The notes beneath the pieces are model-generated. The model was not told the DNA's origin and made no database searches. It saw nothing but the letters and a program-made list of their open reading frames with translations. This document shows, in pieces, positions 53,352-64,000 of a DNA stretch of 64,000 nucleotides (its first letter is position 1; each line of letters begins with the position of its first letter). Location: NCBI RefSeq assembly GCF_000001735.4, contig NC_003076.8:14821835-14885834 (forward strand), read 5' to 3'. This DNA comes from Arabidopsis thaliana. Its lineage: Eukaryota > Streptophyta > Magnoliopsida > Brassicales > Brassicaceae. The position numbers were made by a program, and so were the translations under genes.

Positions 53352-53693
53352 CTATATTACTTCGCTTGATAATGGAGCCCCTTCATAATGTAAACAACAA
53401 CATTTGCCTCCCTTTGAAGAATAAGGAACACACAGTTGAAAGCTTGGATCTAGCCCATGGCCTCTGCATATGCGTTTGCACTGGTCATCAGTTCTACAAG
53501 AGCCTTTGAAATTACAGCCACTTGCTGAAGAAAAAAAAGAAAAAATAAATAAATAAGATGAATTAACTCATACATCTTACATTTTTTTGTATGAAAAAAT
53601 AATTCAAAAAATGAGCATATTACCAGTTGATTGAGAGAAAAGAAGGCAGATTATTAATAGCAGAGAAACAAGCTGGTATTTTTGTCCTGACAT
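53352..53693 (-). CDS. Defensin-like secreted peptide 2 (80 aa)
   Basis: Two exons on the minus strand (53624-53693 and 53352-53524) with the same phase-1 intron position as gene 1. The signal peptide MSGQKYQLVSLLLIICLLFS is followed by a mature peptide with eight cysteines: C-x5-C-x5-C-x3-C-x11-C-x9-C-C-C. It differs from gene 1 by three extra residues in the fourth loop and a longer C-terminus (APLSSEVI). Both genes clearly stem from one duplication, and the flanking exon-1 leader is also similar. Expected to be secreted and disulfide-rich. Target unknown. Confidence 0.88.
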
Positions 53694-54429
53694 TATTGTA
53701 TTTGTAGTTTTTGTTTTGTGAAGACAATTCTTAGTTTTTTCTTGGTTTAAGAGCAAATGATTATCAGCCTTTATATAATCATTTTCTATTCAAAATTTCC
53801 TTATATATATACCATTTCAAATTTCAAAAAACTAAGACAAATATCTTATTCAAAGTCGTGTATCAATTATTGAACATTCCTATACGGCTTATGTCAAATT
53901 TTAAATTTATTACATGCCACTTATGAGAAGGTCAGAAGAACAATAAAGTACCAATGGGAGACAAAAAGAAAAAGGAAAAAAATATTGACTGTTGACTATA
54001 GAAAAGCATGGCTCCATTCATGTGTGACATTTCTATCTTTATGATCTATATTTAGCCTCCATTTTTATTGTGACAATATTTACAAAGTATGTCCATTGCA
54101 AACACTTTTAAATACGATGAACTTAATTTGGCGGATAACTTGAAATATGTTTTCTTCTTGTTGTTAAAAATTGAAAGACAACTTAGTAATATTAAAACGG
54201 ATAACTTGGCGAGAAACTAAAATACATTTTTTTTAATATTTAATTAGTCGACAAGAAAATATCAAAGCGGATAATTTGGTAAGAAATGTTTATGTCCAAC
54301 TGTTATATCTTTTATAAGTAAAAAATGTTCCATTGACATGGTATACAAAGTTGGAAGTCTAGATTACAAAATGTAGTGGATCAATCAACCATAGAGCCAA
54401 AATATATTGGACTAACTAAAACAAATCAA
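53694..54429. other. Upstream flank of defensin-like gene 2
   Basis: CCTTTATATAATC (about 53769-53781) is a likely TATA region for the minus-strand gene, and similar DNA lies upstream of gene 1. The rest is AT-rich without a supported gene. Confidence 0.4.
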
Positions 54430-55200
54430 AGAAGCAATTTAGGTAATGAAAATCGTTAAAGGAACCTCGTTTGATCAGAAGAGTGTAATTGTTTGGTGTA
54501 ATTCTCAGAGTGCTCTATGCTTGTCCAAGAATGCAGTACATTATGAAAACACTAAGCATATTGATGTGAGGTAACATGTCATCAGAGAAGTGATTAAGCT
54601 TTTGAAGAATCCAAGTTCTAGGAATTCGGCTGATATCATGGCTAGAGTGATTCTAACAAGTTTAGTGATGCATTGAATTTGTTGAATATAATTGAGATCA
54701 AATAATCGAGGTTGGAATGAGGGTTAACGGTCTTTACCAAAACAAATGAGGGTGAATTCACTATGAAGGTTTCAAGTATCAAGGTGGAGTTTTGTTAAAA
54801 TTTAATTTGAGGTGTTTGGTCTGGTGAACTAATTTAAACAAAATTGGAGGTGAAATAAATTGTTCTTGAGCTTAAGAGAGACTTTGAGTCAGAAAGAAGG
54901 TTTGACTTCAAAAGAAAATGGTAAACATACGAAGGAGAAGGTTTCCTATTAATATTGGTATTTATGTAATTTCACGGGCTCTGCAGTTTGTTCAGTCTTG
55001 TAATCGACTAACTGTGAACATCATTAATGGATTTATAGAAGGCCGAGAGGTAGGAACATTTTAATTCAAGGCTTTTTAGTTCACCAACGAAAAAACTTGA
55101 ATTTGTCAAATTTGAATATTGAAAATATGAAAAATCTAATATTATTCTTATCCAGTTTTGTTGTTTAATGATCTCAATCTTTTCATTGATCATTCAAGCT
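54430..55200 (+). mobile_element. Copia fossil: RNase H tail and part of the 3' LTR
   Basis: Plus-strand copia RNase H motifs are seen (WCNSQSALCLSKNAV, YENTKHIDVR, VIKLLKNPSSRNSADIM), followed by a purine-rich tract and a probable LTR start near 54797. Heavily decayed and truncated, with several breaks, so much older than the copia element at 617-4007. The LTR extent is approximate. Confidence 0.65.
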
Positions 55201-58200
55201 TAATTTCAAATACTCAAAGCCCATAGATGTCGAGACTCCTCCGGACACAGAGTCGGCAAGAGTCAAGATTCCTTCGAAACAAAGTTGAGGAGTTGAAATA
55301 CAATGTTCGGAAGTCGGAACCAAAAGCCGACGGAACAAAGATATTTTCCCAAACTCGCATGTCTATGAGTTAAAAAAAAGACATTTGTCTTGGCCTCCTC
55401 AATATTAAACAAATTTTGGCCTCCAAATTTTAAATAATTATTTAGTATATTATTAAAATTATTATTTTTAGTGTTATGTATCTTAAGTTTGAAATTTTGT
55501 TCAATATATTAAGATTTATTATTATTTCTAATAATTTACAATATAAAGTTTTTGAATTTTAGTATTTTCATAGATAAAAAGTGAAAACTAAGAAAATATA
55601 ATATGTACGGAAAAAATATATATATAATATGCAAATTGTATAAAATTATAGATTTATAGTTAAGTGTACTTCATAGTGTTAACTATCTCTAGTTAATTAT
55701 TAAAAATATTTTTAGTTTTAGTTATAACTAGTTGAGTACTGACATACAATATCCGTACGCCTCCTCAAAATATTGTTCAACATTTTGCTTAAAATTCAAG
55801 ATAGCTCGAATAAAGTATTGGTCGGACGTAATAAAACGTTTTCCAAATTTTCGTTGTTTAGTTAATAATATGGCTCTTCGATTGCCAGACCTGACAAAGG
55901 ATACCCAACCCCCAGTTAGTTAAGATATCTCACCTCCAATTAGTTAATGATATATATATATGAGAACCCATCAAATTACTATATGGTTGTATTATAGTGA
56001 GCATTGTTGATATCTTACGAAACTATACTCGATAATGGAGAAATTAGAGACATTAATTAAGCTTAGATTCTAAGCACCATACCATCTGTATTATATGAAA
56101 ACAATTATCATGATATATATATAATATTATATTATATTGTAAAGAATAAAGATAAGATCATGCTAGCATAATACAGAATAAAGATAATGCTAAAAGCCCA
56201 AACCATATCAAACACTCAGTATAATACTATACATCAATCTCACACACGTCTTTCATGGATGTTACGTGGTCAATTTATCACTAAACCCTAATCATGCATG
56301 TTGGTGTTTTGCCATGCCCATGACACAAGGACAAAAGACTTGAGATTTAAGGATTGCATGAGTTAGGTTCCTTTTTCCAATCACGGACCTAACTTAACAG
56401 TATGACATTCCCCTTAACCTTTATGCATTATTCTTACATTTCTTTGACAAAAAAGTCTTGCGCTTAGAATTAAGAAATTAACAATATGATATAATAAGAC
56501 AGAATTATAAACAGTTTTATCTATCACTTTCTCCGAAATTGATGACTCACCAAGAAACATTTCAAGATTGGGGTTTGTTAAGCTAACAACCTATTGGTTC
56601 AATTTCTTGAAACTTTTGTTTGGAAAAAGAGGGTCACGAGTCCCTTACTCGTGACTCCAAAGTGTACAATGCTATATCTACCCGTAGATGTATTATCTCG
56701 TTCCTTATTCTTTAGTGTGTGGTAATCTCATTCAATTAGGAAAAATAGCTTTTACCAAAAAAAAAAAAAAAAAAAGGAAAAAAATAGCATTCACTTATTT
56801 GCTTCTTTTTTTTTTTTTAATGAAAATTAACTATGATTGTATTAAATGTTAAAATCCTGTAAACTGATTTAAAAATTCTCAACGTAAACACAAACTTGAA
56901 GAAAAAGGTCGAAAAGACGTCGTATCCAGGTTAAGATATTGTAGTCCCGATTGTTTTAGACGCAATTTTTTAACCCTTGAATGACGTTTACAAACAAATA
57001 GTTTTACAGTTAATCTGTGTAGATTAAATACAAATCCAAAAGTGAAGGATTTCTTCCATTTTCATCTTGGATCTTTGTCAGTTTTCAGATTTAAGTCATT
57101 CAAAAGTTTGCGCTTGATTAAAAAAATAAAAATAAAAATATTTGCACTCAACTGCTTGTATATATTCACATTTCGTGGTGACATTTCACAGAAAATCAAA
57201 GGGATGCAAGTGTAACGCAAAATAAATGGTCTAAATGGAAATGACTGAACATCGGAATACGTCGAAATAACTGAAAATTAGATGATTAAGTCGTCTATAT
57301 ATATATAGATAGATAATTATATATATATGATATATCCAGTTGTTTAATGGAATAGCTAGTGGATTCACACATATATTAAAAAGTAATATTACGTTATATG
57401 AATAATAGTTTGGGTGGTAATATATAGAGATATTCTTCCTTGGGTTTTCTGAACTATTAAAAATGTAAATGATTAACTAAAAAAACTTTAAAACAAGATT
57501 ATTATAAATTTAGTTTTTTAAATTAACATGGTTAAAAAATAACAAAAAATTATATGTAGCTTCATTTGTAATAGGATTAGCGGATATTGATATTTTTAAA
57601 AACTAATATCTAAAATTATTGATAGTTAGGAATTGGTCTTACAAAGTTTGAACGTAATCTAAAATTATCTAAAAGCTATTAACATTACTAAAATTATCCA
57701 TAAGTTCGTATACCATGTTTTTAAAAATGATCCGTAAACCATGTTCGTTCACGTAGTGATTCATATATCTGAATTACCTTTTTACGTCCTAAATGCCAAA
57801 AATATGTGGATATTAAATTGAAATGAGTAATGAAATAATGTAACGACAAGTTAAATGATTCTCCCATCTAGAAAAGTTAATTAAGGGGAACAATACAAAG
57901 CCTCTTTGACATCGAGAAGTTAGCGCGCGATTAACAACATATGATTAAATAGTTCAAAATACAACTCCCAAATGTGAGATGGACGCTATATACGAAAATT
58001 ACGGACGTGCATGAGTGGGAGGTTTAATCAGAAAGTTTGTTGCATGAGAGCTCCACCAATTTGTTTTTTTGTCGGACAATATCATCAATCTGAAATCGGG
58101 AAATATGTGTTTATCTATGCGGGGAATATACATTTCATTCTTTGAAAGTATGTTTCTAACTCTTTTGGATTGAAATGTATATTGGGAATACTTATTCAAT

Positions 58201-58259
58201 CAAATGTGACAAATACTCCTGGCTACTACGAATATTGGTTACTATATCTTTATATATAG
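55201..58259. other. Gene-poor AT-rich region
   Basis: About 3 kb with no gene I can support. A short plus-strand frame at 55732-55923 has no recognisable domain. A20-like and T13-like tracts lie at about 56758 and 56805. Probably decayed transposon DNA. Confidence 0.45.
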
Positions 58260-58260
58260 C

Positions 58261-58380
58261 TTTTTTTTTTTTTTTTGAATACCAGAAGGTTCTGGGCCGA
58301 AGCCCGTAATCCCTCCAAACCCGAAATCACAACATGTAATATTAATTTTGTCCCAAACATCATATATATAGCTATTAACT
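58261..58380 (-). mobile_element. Short retroposon 3' tail
   Basis: A T16 run at 58261-58276 is followed by GAATACCAGAAGGTTCTGGG and CCGAAGCCCGTAATCCCTCC. On the minus strand this reads as a short body ending in a poly-A tail, typical of a truncated LINE or SINE 3' end. It abuts the Helitron remnant at 58381. Confidence 0.45.
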
Positions 58381-58984
58381 AATCTATATATACATTTTTG
58401 CAGCCATTTTGTGAAATAAATCCTGGAGTTGGAACTTATTTACAATGGCTGCCACTGACTTTTAATTATTGGTTTTTTCAGCAATAAATTGATTAACAAA
58501 CGAAAAACATTCCAAATATATTCCAATCCCATATATCACGCAGATTTTTCCAAAATTTGAACTCGATTTCGGCAACTATTTAAAACAAAAAATGTTTGAC
58601 AACCCAAAAGACAATTGCAATCCCTTAAAATGAGCAAAACGCAACTAAATATATTTCTTATCAATTCACTAAATCTTATTTCTCCAAAATTTGAACTAGA
58701 TTTCGACAACTATTTAAAACAAAATTTTGTTTGACAAACTAAAACACAATTGCAATCCCGTAAAATATTTATTTTAATTATAAATTTAAATTAGCGGGGT
58801 ACCGCAGTTTTTTTAACAGGACGGGTTTGGTGGAACGGGTTTGGAAGGACGTTACTTAATAACAATTGTAAACTATAAAATAAAAATATTTTATAGATAG
58901 ATATAATTTGCAAAATTTTATATATACTAATTTAGAAAAATAAATTGTCTTCGCGGTGTACCGCGGGTTAAAATCTAATATTAG
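58381..58984. mobile_element. Helitron 3'-end remnant, copy 2
   Basis: Directly repeated relative to 51621-52222. It ends with hairpin CGCGGTGTACCGCG and GGTTAAAATCTAAT, a mutated CTAGT terminus. Noncoding. Confidence 0.7.
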
Positions 58985-59539
58985 TTTACTTTTGTTTCTA
59001 CCATAACATCTACACGATTTATTAAGATTTGTCATCTCTTATAAGTCGAGTTTAAGAAAATTATTCACACGATTCAAGTTCTCGATTTGACTACGATAAA
59101 AAAAATGACACATCTATTGATTTTGTAATGTTTTCTTCAGTTTATCATGCTTTGGTTTCACTAATGTGAATTACTCTATTTTCCAGTTCTATATATAATT
59201 AATTAATGAAGTTTTCAATAACGTTGCATCATCATATTGTTTTTAGAATCTTGGTACATTAGTAACATATATTATTCTTTATTTTTTCATTTATAATATT
59301 GTAACTCAGTAAGATTTACGTTTACATGCAATCAAAATAGAACACACATAGCTACTTATGTTTGACTTCACATTACTTACCAAAATAGTATACCGATAGA
59401 TAATTGTCATTTATTCATTTATATTAACAAAGAAATCTATGAAGAAAAACCTAATTAAAGCTTGTTGCTGATGTAGCAACAGACGCCACTTAAGACAGTT
59501 ACTAATGTCCAAACTTGTATATGTGTGTTTGCTTCGTCC

Positions 59540-59560
59540 TTCACTCTATAAATTCACTTC
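59540..59560 (+). promoter_or_regulatory. Probable TATA box of the TPX2-family gene
   Basis: ACTCTATAAATTCAC lies about 180 bp upstream of the chosen ATG, followed by a CT-rich leader (TTCTTCTCTACTTTCACTC), typical of plant core promoters. Confidence 0.5.
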
Positions 59561-59725
59561 ATTTCTTCTCTACTTTCACTCATCAAGTAATATTTTTATT
59601 TCACTTACTTTTAATTTAGAGTTCATAATAAGTTGTGACAAACAAAAATCGTAAAGGAGTTTGGCTTTTGGTTGAGTTTTTGTTTTTAACAACTACTTAT
59701 TATTATATATCTCTTTGGCCTAAAC

Positions 59726-61965
59726 ATGTGTACTGGAAAATCATCATACACAAAATCCTCTCCCAAGGTTATTCAATAATTGGTTACTTTTTCTTTATCT
59801 ACTTCAATAAGTGGTTACTTTCGTTGTTACTTTTGTGCACGTATATTTGTATACACACATTTCACGTAAATATTTTCACACGTTTATGTATAATTGGGCA
59901 CGTTTGTAATAATATATACATGAAACTAAAACAAATTAAAGAGGCTTACATATTGACAAAGTGTTTTGTTTCGTGTCTTCAAAGTTTGGGAAAACAAGTC
60001 CTACTTCTTCTGTACTCTCCCTGGGTTCCAATGGTAAAGGAATGGTGAGGATACGATTCCATTTTTAATTTCTTTTCTTACATTATTTTTCTCCTATTGA
60101 GGCATTTTTCACATTAATCCAACGATCACATTTTCATCAAAAACTTTTTTTTTTACTGTAGTCTAAGTTTGGCTATATAACGTCATTTGCCAAAATTTTA
60201 TCCTAATGTCCATCACATTAAAAAAAAACTCAAACTATGTAACGTCATTTGCCAATTCCAGCATTATATAGTTACCATTTGATATATATCCTAATGTCCC
60301 AACAATTTCTACAGTTTTCACAATGCCAGAAGTGTAAGTATGTGTTTTTATAAAAACATTGTTGTGTAATTCAAGAAATGGTAAATCAAAGTACTCGTGA
60401 ACTTCTCAGTAAAAGTTTGTAAATAATGAGTAAGAAAAAGTATGGTGTTTCGTAGTTTGTACATAAATACTACAGTATGTTAGTATAGTTATCGTAGCAT
60501 AATTGAATCCCTACTTAATCTAATTGTAGACCAAAGTGGAACCACTCAAAGAAAGAGCCCATGACAAAACCAAGGCAGCCACGACTAAGGTACCCAAATA
60601 GAGATTCTATATATGAACAATTTTGTAATTCTTTCTAATAAATAGAATCACAACTATCCACAATATCTTTAGCCCGTAAAAGAGAAACAAAATGCATATG
60701 TTACATGAATATATTTTACCCAAGAAAATATAAAAGTTACAACTTACAAATACTCTCATCTATGTCGTCCTCGTTTTATTAAGGTTTAGCTATGCTTGCA
60801 TGCATTAAACACAGATTTTCTCAAATTAATTGCTTGGAAAAAATTCTACAAAATTTTCTTAGACGTATACTTCATTTATTAATTTTTACTATTAATTTTG
60901 TTTTTTTTTTTTGTTTTTTTACTATCAAAAATAAAAATATTAACCTCACAATATTACTTCTACCGTTGACTTTTTTTGTTTTACTAATCAGAATATTACA
61001 AAGGCACCAGCAAAAGAGAACAAAAAACCTCTCGAGTTCAAGCTTCATTCTGGCGAGAGAGCAGTGAAACGTGCAATGTTCAACTATTCGGTTTACACAT
61101 ACTTCCTCAATATCTCTTATTTAATCATCATATTTTTTTCAACTTCCATGGAGCTCATTCATCATCTTGGCAGGTTGCAACTAATTATTACATCCAGAAA
61201 CTTCAGAAAAAACAAGAAGAGAGGTTGCAAAAGGTAAATTACAAAAGAAAAAAAATGGTTTACTATTATTTGGCTTGAAAACAACCTTAAACAATTTAAA
61301 CCGACACACACCGTACTCTGATTGGTCTTGGACTCTTGGTCTCTCTTTGGCTGTAAATTTACGACGACTAAACATAACTAGAACCTCTCTATTTATATGA
61401 ATCATGCTTGTCTAAAATCGAACATTTCACTTTCATGACACCAAGACCACAAGTAGATATAGAACGGAAACTACTCTAACTAAAACAGTGAGAAATTTTG
61501 GAATTTGGTATCCCTTGGTTTGAGAAGAATACTCGAAGTTAAGCCGCGTTATTAAATCGAACCATATGTAACAGATGATAGAAGAGGAAGAGATTCGCAT
61601 GTTGAGGAAGGAAATGGTTCCAAAAGCTCAATTGATGCCTTTCTTCGACAGACCTTTTCTCCCACAAAGGTCAGTTTATAGTTTACAAAAATCTAGTTTC
61701 AAGCTATCTATAGTTTATTCTATAATCAAAGAGATAAATTTAGATAGTATATTAACAAATTGTATAATAGAAACTTTCTGAAATAATATGATATTGTTAT
61801 GTAACTAATTTATTTTATGTTGAAATAAATATTTGGGTGTATAGATCGAGCAGACCATTGACGATGCCAAAAGAACCAAGCTTTGGAAACGTAAACAGCA
61901 CTTGTTGGACTTGTGTTTTCAACAACCAACACTATCTTTACCATATTAACCATGCTCATGCTTAA
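59726..61965 (+). CDS. TPX2-family microtubule-associated protein (178 aa)
   Basis: Seven exons (59726-59767, 59985-60044, 60530-60589, 60992-61090, 61174-61233, 61575-61669, 61845-61965) total 537 nt in phase. The N-terminus MCTGKSSYTKSSPK and FGKTSPTSSVLSLGSNGKGM is Ser-rich. The centre KKPLEFKLHSGERAVKRAMF starts the TPX2 C-terminal-type domain, which continues as a coiled coil (YIQKLQKKQEERLQKMIEEEEIRMLRKEMVPKAQLMPFF). It then has the family end FLPQRSSRPLTMPKEPSF. The last 30 residues (TCWTCVFNNQHYLYHINHAHA) are unusual. TPX2-type domains bind microtubules. The protein is much shorter than WVD2/WDL proteins and lacks an Aurora-binding region. Exons 1-2 are chosen by frame and splice logic and are less certain than exons 3-7. 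Confidence 0.82.
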
Positions 61966-62642
61966 ATCTCGAGTAACTAGCTCACATAGAGGCTTTTTTC
62001 TAATTTTCGTTTCAAATCTTTTTTTCAGTTTACTTTTATTTTTGTTCTTGGCAGCTTTTGTCTTTTTCTCTTCCCCTCTTCTTTTTTTTCAGTATAATAT
62101 TCTGTAATTTTTTTCGTAGATTAAATAAACGAGTAAATGCTGATTTGAAGTACTATTGGGTCTGATTTGAAGTAGACAATATACTCTGCCATTCTCCATT
62201 TCTACATCTAAGCCTGGGCAAATAAACCGAACCGAATGTACCAAACCAAAACCGAAACAAAAGAACCAAAAATTGAAAACTAACCAAATAGATACTAAAT
62301 TCTATAACCGAAACCGAATGGATATAAACCGAAATATTTTGGATAACCAAAAATATCCGAAATATAAATATATTTTTGAAAATATTAGTTATTTTTACAC
62401 TGAATAATTAAAAATACTCGAGAATATATATAAACTTAGTAAAAATACTCGACAAAAACGAGTGCCGGAAAGGAGCAGAGATAGGAGGAAACACATAACC
62501 AGGGTTGAAAGCCAAATTCAGAGAGAAAAGATTCCAGAGCTGTTACATCCCCAAATCAATGAGTGATAGATAGAGGAAAACAAAAAAAAAGGTTTTTGGA
62601 GTTACATCTCCAAATGTCTGTGTTTGAACAATGTCATATTGT
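61966..62642. other. Intergenic DNA with hAT-like AACCGA repeats
   Basis: At 62211-62350 AAGCCTGGGCAAATAAACCG is followed by repeated ACCGAA and ACCAAA motifs, as in the ends of a common Arabidopsis hAT family. No partner end or transposase. The rest is AT-rich. Confidence 0.45.
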
Positions 62643-64000
62643 TTACACGAAAGAGTTGTTAAAGAGCAATATTAATCTAGGAAGGTTCTCAAGAGCCACT
62701 GTGAAGAGGCCACCAAGAATAAACATCAAAACAAATGCAAAAAATATCCTCCCAATGTATTTCAGACTTTGCTCTCCGATTTCTGGTGTTGAATCATTTG
62801 CAAAACCCTGCAAAGCAAACCACAAAACACTTCAGCATTTTCCCACAATCCGATAAACTACAGGGAAATCACATAACAAACGCCAAGTGATATGAAACCA
62901 ACACCATAATCTCAAGCAAGAAGAAGTTTACAGTTATTTTACAGTCTACCAAGTCAACTGTTTCAACATTCTTCTGTTCCTTATCGAGCTCATTCTCTAT
63001 ATTCTAACAGACGTATGGTTCTAGTTTTTCTACACTCCTACTTAGGCTTTGACAATGAAAAGTATTCTAAGTATAAGTTAGATACTAAACTGTAATCATG
63101 CTAGCATCAACTATTCAGATATTTATAACACAATATCACACTATGAAGCTACTAACAAACTCAAGATACTTACCGTCGAAAATACAGAAGAAAACCGCTG
63201 TTGTCGATTGTTTTTCTCCGTTCCTGCATCAAAGAGAAAAGATTGGCATTAGAGTACATGAACCAAAGGTAAAGAGCTACATAATGCAGTTTGACAAGAA
63301 TTAAATTACCAGGTAGATCAGCATCAACAACTGTCTTCAACTTCCAACCAAGTCCATAATTCAGAAGACTAGCATTATCACCAAAACTAATAGGCTCTTC
63401 ACCTTCCTTTGCTGCTTCGATGTAAATCACTCGAGGTTTCAACGAACCAAGTTTCCTGTTGATCACAGAGACAGCAAACTCCGCCTTTGTCCCTGTTGTG
63501 AATCGGTAGTCTTTACCAGAAACTTCACAAAAAACCTCCAGAAACTAGTATACCACAATCAACAATGTTTTAGTTAACCAAAAACAACACTAGTATAAAC
63601 AAAAATCAACGAGAGTTTAGACCAAAAAAAAAAAAAAAAATCAACGAGTTAAGGAAACCTACAGGTGATGTATCGTCCACCATTACTTTATTTGATCAGC
63701 CAGATGCATATAAGTTACTGCCAAAAGAAGCAAAGAACATAACAAATCAATATACTCAAAAACAAATCTTTGACAGAACACATTTGTCTTCAGAAATTGA
63801 CTTGAGTTTAGATCTAAGCCTGAGTTATGTCCGAACTAGATCATGATAAGATTTATCACTAACCAATTCATATCAAATTCTAAAATCGATTTTAAGCAAC
63901 AAAATGAAGTCAAATCTAATCTATGTGAAATAGCAAAGCAAGAATACGAAGGATCAATCGGGAAATTTTTACCAGGACTTGATTCTTTCCAGAAGAAAAT
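62643..64000 (-). CDS. Conserved single-pass membrane protein, 3' part (runs off window)
   Basis: Minus-strand gene whose 5' part lies beyond 64000. Exons seen: 63973-64000 (partial), 63663-63685 (a 23-nt microexon), 63310-63544, 63174-63223 and 62643-62807. They join in phase to FFWKESSPVMVDDTSPFLEV, then a beta-rich domain (KDYRFTTGTKAEFAVSVINR, GWKLKTVVDADLPG). A linker leads to a hydrophobic helix (IGRIFFAFVLMFILGGLFTV) and a short tail ending NNSFV. This suggests an ER or secretory-pathway type I membrane protein with its N-terminal domain in the lumen. I recall a plant-conserved protein of unknown function here (At5g37480). No enzymatic motif is seen. Confidence 0.8.

Noticed and set aside
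55732-55923. 63-codon plus-strand frame as a gene
   Set aside because: No start context, domain or splice support, and it lies in decayed AT-rich DNA.
59635-60048. 137-codon plus-strand frame as a gene
   Set aside because: Its AT-rich, hydrophobic product has no similarity I recognise. The same DNA holds exons 1-2 and intron 1 of the TPX2-family gene in another frame.

Overview
The window is nuclear DNA of a crucifer and almost certainly Arabidopsis thaliana. Genes are intron-rich with plant splice sites, intergenic DNA is AT-rich, and the transposons are types common in Arabidopsis: copia, Mutator-like (MULE), ATREP-type Helitron and hAT. The gene order (DUF577 family cluster, a type I MADS-box relic, a DnaJ gene, an LRR-VIII receptor kinase, eIF3j, defensin-like genes, a TPX2-family gene) matches my memory of the At5g374xx part of chromosome 5. 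That placement is recollection and was not checked.

Layout. 1-4482: a non-LTR retroposon fossil split by a young but broken copia element, which itself carries an antisense copia piece. 4483-12426: a nearly intact MULE of about 7.9 kb with a 9-bp target duplication. It holds three spliced genes (MURA-type transposase, a GRF-like zinc-finger/coiled-coil protein, and a DUF1985-type protein with a coiled coil and basic tail) plus two noncoding tandem arrays. It sits 76 bp upstream of the first cluster gene. 12503-22474: four tandem DUF577-type genes in plus orientation (two intact, two broken, the broken ones with poly-Asp tails from a GAT microsatellite) and a minus-strand MADS-box pseudogene. 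22677-23540: a DnaJ gene. 23985-28803: Helitron- and hAT-derived DNA, including two snRNA-type USE/TATA promoter modules. 29896-30645: a retrocopy of splicing factor SF3A2. 30967-35264: a 19-exon LRR receptor kinase. 36660-41564: two more DUF577-type genes in minus orientation, with a possible small spliced gene between them. 43011-43984: a tRNA-Phe-derived hairpin next to a short non-autonomous MULE. 44494-46880: eIF3j. 47600-48500: a degenerate tandem array. 49002-53693: two defensin-like peptide genes about 4.4 kb apart among repeats. 54430-55200: a copia fossil. 59726-61965: a TPX2-family gene. 62643-64000: the 3' part of a single-pass membrane protein gene that runs off the window.

The MULE is the most system-like object. 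It combines a transposase, accessory genes and arrays sharing the short core GGCCAAC, an arrangement resembling VANDAL elements, whose VanC proteins counter host silencing through family-specific noncoding motifs. Only the architecture is seen here. The anti-silencing function is inferred by analogy. Exon coordinates were worked out by eye from splice sites and reading-frame continuity. For the kinase, eIF3j, both defensin-like genes, the TPX2-like gene and the two accessory MULE genes, the exon lengths add up to whole codons.
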